Shown here piece after piece: positions 56,181-64,000 of a DNA stretch of 64,000 nucleotides; the stretch's first letter is position 1; each line of letters starts with the position of its first letter. The notes under the pieces were generated by a model. The model saw only the letters and a program-made list of their open reading frames with translations. It was not told the origin of the DNA and searched no databases. The stretch spans positions 248,001 to 312,000 of the forward strand of contig JALLLT010000020.1 of assembly GCA_025266875.1 (NCBI GenBank), read 5' to 3'. This stretch comes from Fennellomyces sp. T-0311 (Eukaryota > Mucoromycota > Mucoromycetes > Mucorales > Lichtheimiaceae). The position numbers and the translations under genes are program-made.

Positions 56181-57728
56181 GGGTTTGGGTTCTGGCTGTG
56201 TAACTCTATCTCTTTCACGCATTTCTAATTGTTCACTGTATTGATTGTCTGCCATCAATCCGTAGCATCCGTGCGTATTTTGCCTCTTCTCATGAAGTTA
56301 TGTATGCTCATCTCAAATAAATAAATGACAGCTTAACGCTTTACTTAATAACACTTTGTCTGTGTGAGCGTAGTTAACTCAAGAACATGGACGGAAAATG
56401 CGATCAGTGGGTCTTGTTCGCTTGACTTATTTGCACTTATCCGCAACTTTGATCCGGACTTTCGATCAAGGCAATTCCATTAACTTGGCTTCAGATCTTC
56501 AGTCTCTTTGACGATATGGCACGATCACACGAGACTTGATAATAACATGGGTCTCTGTCGCTACTACACAAAGCTTCCGTCCTCTCCGTCCCGATTCATA
56601 ATCAGTATATATAAAGAGTAGTTTTCACAATAACACAACAAGCATATATTTGGTCTCGTTACTCAAAAGCCTTTTCTTGTTAAACGATATTATAGTAAGC
56701 AGTAATGAAATGCACATACTTCGTTTCTCAGAGACGAAAGGAACTTTTTTCATCACTGACAGTCTTCTGCAAGTAATTGCGTTGCTCACATTGCTCTTTG
56801 TTAAAGTATTTGAAATCGATACATAATGGCGCAAACTAATTGATATCTAAAATGTTGCAAACCGCATGATCATCGATATTTCCTGACCTTCTTTGCATTC
56901 CAAACCAGCCATCATTTTTAAAGGAGCGTATTCCATTTTGAGTATGTTATACGGAGCACTGTGTTTTGCACTTTCAGGCAAATATGTGGACGAAAAAATC
57001 GAAAACCTGCACTTTCTCAATTTAGCAACGAGTATTCAAGTTTATCACAAAAGGTAAATTCTACGCCGGATGTTTAGCCATTCAACCAAGAGCTATAATG
57101 TCAATATTTCGTTCACATATTTATCCGCGGTTGGTGACACCTGCCTTTATATTCAGTGATACATTTCATGGAGTCCGCTCTCACCACTTTTGCATTTATA
57201 GGTTGGATTTGGTGTCACTTGGGAACGAGAAATGATGGTCGTTTGTCATTCGGAAAAGATCATTGTGGCGTAGTCGCAACATAACCGCTTATAAGATATG
57301 TGAGAGTAATCGCGCTCAATTATAGTTTAGTGCTACGCGTCTGCGAACGTAGCGCCGTTTAAAGCAGAAACGAATGAACAAGCACTCTGCCTACTAAATC
57401 AACGTGTTTTCTCTTTGTGTTGTCGTTAATCAAGTTACTGCTATTATACTATTTGCAAATACAGAATGAGATTTCTACACAGATTGCTTAGGTTTCCATT
57501 ACATACATTCACGGGTATGATTGGAGCTATAATGTCTTTTCCATAACGAGGCAAATAAGCATACACATTCAATGAAATATAATTTTTTAGGAATAGATAT
57601 GTATATATATTTGGTAGTGAAAGCATGATTAAAGAGACACACAGTTACTCATTGCTGCATAAATATATATATCATACGGAAAAGAAAGGATAGCATTGAG
57701 AGCATCGTCAAAGTTTGAAAGAAATCAC
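56181..57728. other. AT-rich intergenic DNA, no gene seen
   Basis: About 1.5 kb with only short AT-rich frames on the minus strand (56625-56834, 57444-57626) that look like chance. Confidence 0.5.
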
Positions 57729-58142
57729 TCAGTTCCCTCCCAAATGGTGCTGGGCAAGTGCCAACACACTGGCTCCAATAAGGATATTTTGGAGATTGAG
57801 GTATGTTTGGGCGTTTGGATGAGCGTACAAGGCTGTCGCAGACGACTCGTCCGTGGCGTTTGTGTCTGGACTGCCACCACCAGCACCAGTCCTTCCGCCT
57901 GAAGTTCCATCACCGCCATCACCTGTATAATAATAGATAAGTAATCAGGCTAATGCGCAAATCCATCTTATGGTACTATACCTCCATCTCCACCGCCACC
58001 TCCGCCACCGCCTTTCTGAGCCAAGGCAACTGAATGAAGTACTGTTTAGCAAACTAGCCATGCATTATAGAGGTAATCATGATAGCCACTCACATGTTGT
58101 CAGATAGACAAATGCAAATAAAGTGAGAATCAAGTATCGCAT
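57729..58142 (-). CDS. small secreted glycine-rich protein
   Basis: Three exons: 58142-58094, one near 58030-57982, and one ending at the stop 57729; about 95 residues. Exon 1 plus the first codons of exon 2 make a clear signal peptide (MRYLILTLFAFVYLTT, then FALAQ). A glycine run with interspersed Asp follows, then a Ser/Thr/Asp-rich part containing NAT, a possible N-glycosylation site, and a moderately hydrophobic end (NILIGASVLALAQ). A GPI anchor or cell-wall association is possible but the terminal HHLGGN is not a typical GPI tail. No known domain. It stands alone between AT-rich regions. Confidence 0.65.
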
Positions 58143-59887
58143 CGTATTGAAAATTGAGCAAGCTGGCGTTTGAAATGTGGATTTTGGTAGCCGTATTTAT
58201 ATACGATCGTTTATGTGGCTGTGTGTATCATGAGAGTCACACAATGCGAACATCCGTCGATCCACAAAAGACATGGCTCCATTAGAACGAAATGGTCTTT
58301 GTGAAAATAAAGAGCACTTCATGTGTCTGCTGCGCTAGACTAAATTACATAATAGCGTTATGATGTTTGTCTGACAACAATGAACTCCAACCATCTGTAA
58401 TTCTGACGTTTCAATCGATATGATCTATCGCACGACAACCAGATCTTATAGTTTGTAATCCGAATCTGTAATTGCTCGAGATGAATGGTAGAAAAAATAA
58501 TATCCAAGTGAAGATTAACCATGTACCACGTAGTTGCGATAATTTTTACTCATGCACAGCAAGTAAATGTGGACAGATGAGACGTTGGATTTTATTGCAT
58601 GTATTGATTCTGATGTAAACTAAGAAAAATTTTAAGTGTCATTATCCGGGCCATCGATTACCGTCTTTGAGTAGTACGTTATTTCTTTCGTATGAACCCG
58701 TGCAGCTAGCATGAAACAATACTTTCGGTGAACCCAGTTCTGTTACGCACGTGATCTCAATCCATAACCTATGAACCAGTAAGTAAGGTTAAATATAGAT
58801 ACCCTTTTCTTTATTTAAAACAGTACTATCGATGTCATACTGCGTGAAAGTTGCACGCATAATAAGCGAAACCCTATTAACGCTTAAGCTTTATAATGTA
58901 GATAGTCTAGCTCATAAACGTCTTCTCATGCGGGTTAAATACGTACTTTTCACTAGTAGCTTGACATTTAATACTTATTGGAATATCAGGCGGTACTAAT
59001 TACTATACAAACGAAACTATCAGATTAATTGACATTGCGTTTCACAACAGTTGCAAGTGGATCAGAATCTGTAGTAAGCATGATGATAAGTAGCGTCACC
59101 ATGTGCAATCGTTACTGATATACCTAGTAAAAGCTTTATGCGCGTTACCCAGGGGTTACGGAACGCCGAAAAGAAAGTACAATTAAGAAGAAAAGACTTC
59201 GTATTTACGGGACTTACTAGCTTGAGCTTATTGCATGTGATGTCACCCACAGTTCCGAAGGTCGTATCATTTTTAGCAGTGTTGTAGTACAAACCAGCCT
59301 CACTGCAGGGCGCTTTCTGGGGCTTCCAAATAGAAGTTTTGCTCCAAGATGAGGTGGCCATTGCCTCGGCATGAAAATGGTCTTACAGAAATACGCCACT
59401 TTTTTCGTCTCACGTGTGTAAGGTAGTAAGTATTGCTAGGCGTTATTATGGATAAATATCACATTGTTACTGCTGAGATGCATAAGCAAATTTTGTTTGG
59501 TTTGCTGCATGACATTCACAGGGATGGCAATTGGTTACTTATAGACAATAATGTTCCAAATCATCTGGAATGCCTTGCAAGCTGCTCTCCGTTTTCCGCA
59601 TCCGCTAAGATTGCAAGACCTAGCACTAAACCGTATAAGGCTTTCGTTCAACCATTTATCAGAATACATAGCGAATTGCTTTTTGCTCAGAGAAGCCAAT
59701 TGGCCGCAGAGATTAGAGGTATTTGACCCCGTTATCATCATTCAGCTGCGGAACACAACAGAAAAAAAAACCGGGCCGTCGTCATGATTACCTTTTACGG
59801 ATAGTTGCAACCCTCAAGCTTTATTCCGCACGGTCTTCGTGCCAAGCTCCTCTTTCGCTTTTTTTTTCTTTGCTTTTTAAGAAAAAT
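58143..59887. other. intergenic; one weak minus-strand coding candidate
   Basis: Mostly AT-rich sequence without genes. On the minus strand 59361-59213 reads MATSSWSKTSIWKPQKAPCSEAG and onward, followed by a plausible donor CTA|gtaagt and an exon that stops after three codons; this could be the end of a small protein, but no convincing first exon or signal peptide was found. Frames on the plus strand at 59433-59787 are unsupported. A CT-rich stretch at 59840-59880 precedes the lectin-like gene. Confidence 0.35.
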
Positions 59888-61736
59888 ATGTTCCCACCCG
59901 GATACTTTTACATTATTTCGCGTAAGCACGGCTATGCGCTCGATGTATATGACGGCCAAACTAAGGTAAAAGCCTGATTTTCCATAAGGAAAAAAAAACG
60001 GGCCAATCTCATTGCAGTATGGTTTATATTAGCCTGATGCGAACATCATTGTTTGGCCACAAAAATTCCAAGATTCAGATAATCAGTAAGTTTTCTTCAC
60101 TGCAATCATGATTCAGGTGGTGGTGAGCATCGAGAGAACGAATACTTCGAAAAAATTAGTGATAGAAACTAGCCTATTGGGAAAAGGAGGTGGGAGTGAA
60201 GAGAGCGGCTGGGAACGCGGGTCGGTTTCAAGGCCTTTTTATACCAAGTTTGCCGAATCCAATTCACTCACGTCATCACGAATATAACAGGCTATGGTCC
60301 TTCGATCAAGGACGCATTGTGAATAAGAAATCTGGCCATGGTAAGTGCCGGTTCATCCGGCGGATAAACGGCAGGGACAAACGTACTAACCCAGGGATTG
60401 CCCGCTAGTTTTGGACATTAGATCAAGTACGTATCGGGGAAAGCGCATAGGTAGAAGTGGCTCAATTGACAGCGGTTACATCGCAAAGGTGCATTCAAGA
60501 AGGATAAGGCGATCATCCAGAACAAGCGGAAAGACAACAAGTCGCAAGAGGTAACATAGGAACTTTAAAAAAGTAGGCAGGATGGAAGGGACTCAATTTC
60601 TTACTATTCTTAGTGGGGTTTTGACAATGGACACATTTACTCTATGGTATACTCTACCATGGTACTGGATATCAAGGTACGCGGTCACCAAACATGGAAA
60701 GTCCTATTGTAATGACGACGCATGTTTTTTTGTGCAGGGCGACAGTGAAGAAGGTGGAGCACAAGTGCTGTTGTATAAGCGAAAGGATTCGGACAATCTA
60801 AATCAGCTGTGGTACCTTGAACCTTATCATCGCTTTGAAAGCTCGTTGAATTTGGCCGCAGATGCAGGACCTTTGCACAAGAAGCCTGGATTTGGTCAAC
60901 CTCGACTCGGGTATGGTGGTGAGGTTGGTGTTCCTCCCGAGCTGAGAAGATTGCCAGATAATATCAATGTAACGGGTGTTAATGGATCTGGTCCTACACC
61001 ATCCACTCCCGTCGCGCCAACCCCAGGCAGCAGTAACAATCTTCCCGAAAATCTTGCTCCGGGCAACTATCCTGGTGGATATCAACCACCTACCCAAACT
61101 CAAACTGCTCCACAAGCTCAGCCAGCTTACCACGGGCAGCCCGGTGGATATCAACAACCTCCACCTCCGCCGCAGCAACAAGGTGGCTATGGCGGCAGCG
61201 CGTATCCTCCCCCTCCCCCTCCTACTTCTGCTGGAAGTGGCTATCCTCCTCCTGGCGGTGCTTATCCTGCTTACGGATCTCCTCCACAGCAGCATAGCAC
61301 CAGTGTTTACCCACCGCAGCAACAAGCCTACGCGTCGTCGCCTCAGCAGCATAACGCATATCCTCCCACTTCGCAGCCACCTTACTCGTCACCTCCTCAG
61401 CAGCACAACACGAATGTCTATCCCCCGTCATCGCCAGGTTATCCCCCCTCGTCGCAGCAGGGTTATCCCCAATCTACGCAGCAGGGCTATCCTCCATCGT
61501 CTCAACCGGGCTATCCTCCTCAGCCACCAGCTTCAGGTCCCTACGGCGGTGGTTATCCTCCTCAGCATTCGGAAGGCGGTTACCCGTCTTCTGGTTATCC
61601 TTCTGCTCCACCACCGGGCGGCGGTTTTTACCCACCACAGCCACAAAGACAACAAACGATGCAAATGCCAGGCATGGACAACAATCAACAAGGTGGCTAT
61701 CCACCTGCCCCCGGCTATCCCCCCTATCCGCAGTAA
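59888..61736 (+). CDS. ricin-B-type beta-trefoil protein with a long Pro/Gln/Gly/Tyr-rich tail
   Basis: Exons 59888-59965, 60033-60085, 60291-60340, 60409-60426 (18 nt), 60489-60550, 60614-60676 and 60738-61736 total 1323 nt, 440 residues. The first ~140 residues contain three repeats, each with a VLDI/ALDV strand and a QxW motif: NQLWSFD, SQEWGFD and NQLWYLEP, which is the complete three-lobe beta-trefoil. The usual role is carbohydrate binding. There is no signal peptide, so it is probably cytosolic. From about residue 190 the tail is low complexity with repeated YPP, GYPP, PPQQ and SSQ units, resembling Tyr/Pro/Gly-rich disordered regions that self-associate. The motifs appear only after splicing. 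Ligand unknown. Confidence 0.82.
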
Positions 61737-61976
61737 CCGACCAATTGCAAAGCAAAGCAACATTTTACTCTCACACGCTCAATTTGTACTATGATAACGG
61801 CTCGCATGTAATAAAGGGATGATTTCTTATGGATTATTAAATATTAAACGTCCAGTACCGGCTTTCTTCGTTATATTACATATGCAGGAATGTCTAAGAT
61901 GAATTGTGTAGTGACAGGAAGAGAAAGTAGGTAGGAGAGAACAATTATACAAGGTTGGAATCGAAAAGTGTAACTA

Positions 61977-63257
61977 TTATGCAGCTAAAGTTGCAGCATA
62001 TGCACAGTCTGCAAGCAGACCTGACCATATAATGGCGCCGACTTGGTGATTGCTTCGGAATCTATCCCAGCAGCTCTTGGTATCGTCATAGTTGACCGTC
62101 TTCAATTGCCAAGCTAGATGTGCCGCTGCACCACCCACACTGATCAGGTAGAAAGGAAGACCCTGGCCGTTCATATAACCGGCCAGTGCTGTTAATCCAA
62201 CAAAGGCGGAGGAAAATCCAGTGAGCCATTGAGGTGTCTTTTCGCCGAAACGCAGAGCTGTTGACTTTACGCCAACCTTGATATCGTCCAGTTTATCCTG
62301 GTGAGCGTAGATCGTATCGTAGGTGAGTGTCCATGCAATGCCACCAATGTACAACGGCGCGACTACGTATGGATCAACTGATCCCGTCATGGATGACCAT
62401 CCAACAATGGCGCCGGTGTTGTACGCCAGACCCAAGACGAGCTGTGGCCAATAGGTGATTCGCTTCATCAAAGGATACGTGACGACAAGAGCGAGCGACG
62501 ATGCTGACAGGATTTGGCTGCATGCGTAGTGTTAGGTGCGCAATTTTCGCTTGATTTTTAGAAAGATGAGACATACGTGTATGTGTTTAGTTGGAGGAAA
62601 ACCGTCAGACCACCAAGCAACTGAAGACCGGTGAAGCCGATAGCTTGCGGGACCGTGACCGTACCAGCAGCCACTGGACGAATTTTAGTTCTTGCAACCT
62701 TGTCATCAATATCTCTATCCCACAAATCATTGACCGTGCATCCAGCACCGCGCATGACAACCGCGCCGAAACCCATAGCAGCGAGCATGAAGGCTGCGCT
62801 CCAAGGAGATACATCGTTGCTATATGTTGCCATAGTGATACCCCATGCTTTAAAAATGAAACACATATACCATCAGTTCTTATCCAGTCATCAGAATAGG
62901 GGGTTGGGGAGGGAGAAAAAAGACATTACCGCAAGGCCAATAAAGGAGCCAGGTACCGATAGGTTTGTCAATACGTGCCAAAAAAGCGTAGGGCGCGATC
63001 TTTTCGGGCAGACGATCAATCCAACTTCCATAGATTATGCGTTTTGGTTTCGTGTCATTGTCGTCCGTGTTGACAAGTCCGGGAGCTGCAGCCGTTGATT
63101 GGCTTGATGTGGATTGAACCCATTGACGTTGAATATAGTTGACAATGGGTTTTTGAACAAGACGTTGCGACTGGTTGAGTTGGGCAACGTTGCGGAATGC
63201 AAGAGGCTTTTGGTATACTGCTGCCTTTGTGAGACGGACGGCAAGTGACAATCGCAT
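61977..63257 (-). CDS. COQ2: 4-hydroxybenzoate polyprenyltransferase, mitochondrial (ubiquinone biosynthesis)
   Basis: Attaches the polyprenyl chain to 4-hydroxybenzoate in the inner mitochondrial membrane. Exons 63257-62930, 62847-62577 and 62517-61977 total 1140 nt, 379 residues, close to yeast Coq2 (372). The N-terminal ~60 residues are Arg/Gln/Ser-rich without early acidic residues, a mitochondrial presequence. The first prenyl-binding Asp-rich motif is NDLWDRDIDDKVARTKIRP; the second is DTIYAHQDKLDD. About seven to nine hydrophobic segments follow the UbiA pattern. The start MRLSLAVRL was chosen because it opens the presequence. No oddities. Confidence 0.95.
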
Positions 63258-64000
63258 AACGGGAACAACTGGAGACGAAAAAGAAAACTGGTGTTTTTGC
63301 CCCTTTTACTTCTTTTTTTTGTAGCGGACCCCAGCAACGTTCAATTCCCGGGTTGTTCAACAATCATCCGGTGACCCAATGAACTGCTTACTTCCGTACT
63401 GTCTAGCATATATCACGGGCGTTTACATTGACTGATCGATTCTCCAACGAGATACATTGCCTGTAATTCATTCGTCTTTGGCAGAGCTACCACGTAGGGG
63501 ATCATGATGGAAAGGAGAAAGTCCAAGTTATCGGACGTATATTGGACATTTTTGCTCTAAAGCTTCGCTTCATGAGTTGACAGACAATCATCGCGCTCAT
63601 GCGGAAGCCATCATCAAGTACCAGATCTCATATTAAGCAAGGATCCCGGTGAAATGCAAACAAACGATCCATCTGCACATGTCATTCATCAAGAACATGT
63701 TACACAACGGCCCAAATTTCATCCTTCAAAAGTGCATTCTGGTGGTCACCCAAACACACGCCAAGTGACACCCATCACGAAACGGTTCCATTTGGCTAGC
63801 TAGACCATTTACACAAGCCTCTTTGGAGATACACTTTTCCGCAATTGGCAATGATTTCACTATCGCGAAGGACCTTTTACCTTCTCTTCTTCCCATAATG
63901 ATGCCCAGTACGCTTTAAATCCTCCTTTACAATCTCAAGAGATGGCACATCAAGTCCTTGATCAACATGCTTTTCTTTTGCTGGTAGACCGGCTCTAGTG
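63258..64000. other. upstream region of COQ2, no further gene seen
   Basis: No open frame of note to the window edge. The first bases upstream of COQ2 contain a pyrimidine-rich leader in its orientation (plus-strand GAAAAAGAAAA near 63275). Confidence 0.5.

Noticed and set aside
60582..60737. Upstream in-frame extension of the large exon of the trefoil gene (MEGTQFLTIL...)
   Set aside because: Two GT-AG introns (60551-60613 and 60677-60737) remove it and create the second QxW motif and a VLDIKGD strand in another frame.
60976..61794. 272-codon overlapping frame on the plus strand in the lectin tail, and long minus frames there
   Set aside because: Low-complexity repeats in one frame keep the others open; they are shadows of the Pro/Gln/Gly/Tyr tail.
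1..64000. CRISPR arrays, bacterial operons, rRNA genes
   Set aside because: The window is eukaryotic with spliced genes; no regularly spaced repeats or rRNA-like sequence were seen.

Overview
The window is nuclear DNA of a filamentous fungus. Genes are interrupted by many short introns (about 40-90 nt, GT-AG with a few GC-AG), and the conserved proteins are fungal housekeeping types (Pis1, Kcs1, Erg6, Cdc10 septin, Vps1, Coq2). HSPA12-type Hsp70 and Tnp2-type transposons point to an early-diverging lineage, most likely Mucoromycota/Mucorales. That placement is inference from protein style, not a search result.

Layout. 2-10.6 kb is a compact block: PIS1 (phosphatidylinositol synthase), a PX-PH-RhoGAP protein like Bem3, KCS1 (inositol hexakisphosphate kinase) only 89 bp downstream of it, and eIF3k on the minus strand. 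10.6-14.1 kb has no supportable gene. A tRNA-Val(CAC) lies at 14.12 kb, and an intact Ty3/gypsy LTR retrotransposon starts 65 bp behind it (14258-19425). Its two 309-bp LTRs read as identical. gag and pol overlap with a textbook -1 frameshift signal.

19.7-33.5 kb is a second housekeeping block: a Sel1-repeat protein with a mitochondrial-type N-terminus, ERG6, an Aha1-N-domain-only co-chaperone (Hch1 type) with 14-nt and 6-nt microexons, GRC3 (polynucleotide kinase of rRNA processing), the septin CDC10, and the dynamin-like VPS1. CDC10 and VPS1 diverge from a shared 554-bp promoter region.

33.9-35.7 kb holds what I consider the most novel item: two tandem, paralogous genes for tiny secreted prepropeptides. 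In each, a phase-1 intron separates the signal/propeptide exon from an exon encoding a 30-residue mature peptide with eight cysteines in an identical spacing. The correct frame is only visible after splicing. An HSPA12-like Hsp70 follows (36.0-38.3 kb).

38.4-57 kb is accessory, repeat-rich DNA: two decayed Mutator-like (MULE) transposase genes, a Tnp2/CACTA-type transposase broken by frameshifts and a stop, a Tc1/mariner remnant, a diverged pair of LTR-like direct repeats, inverted repeats, and a GC-richer spliced gene of unknown function at 54.5-55.3 kb.

The right end returns to single-copy genes: a small secreted glycine-rich protein (57.7-58.1 kb), a beta-trefoil (ricin-B type, three QxW motifs) protein with a long Pro/Gln/Gly/Tyr-rich tail (59.9-61.7 kb), and COQ2 (62.0-63.3 kb). 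Exon coordinates given in the entries were worked out by hand from reading frame, splice consensus and family conservation. Where exon lengths are given they sum to a multiple of three.
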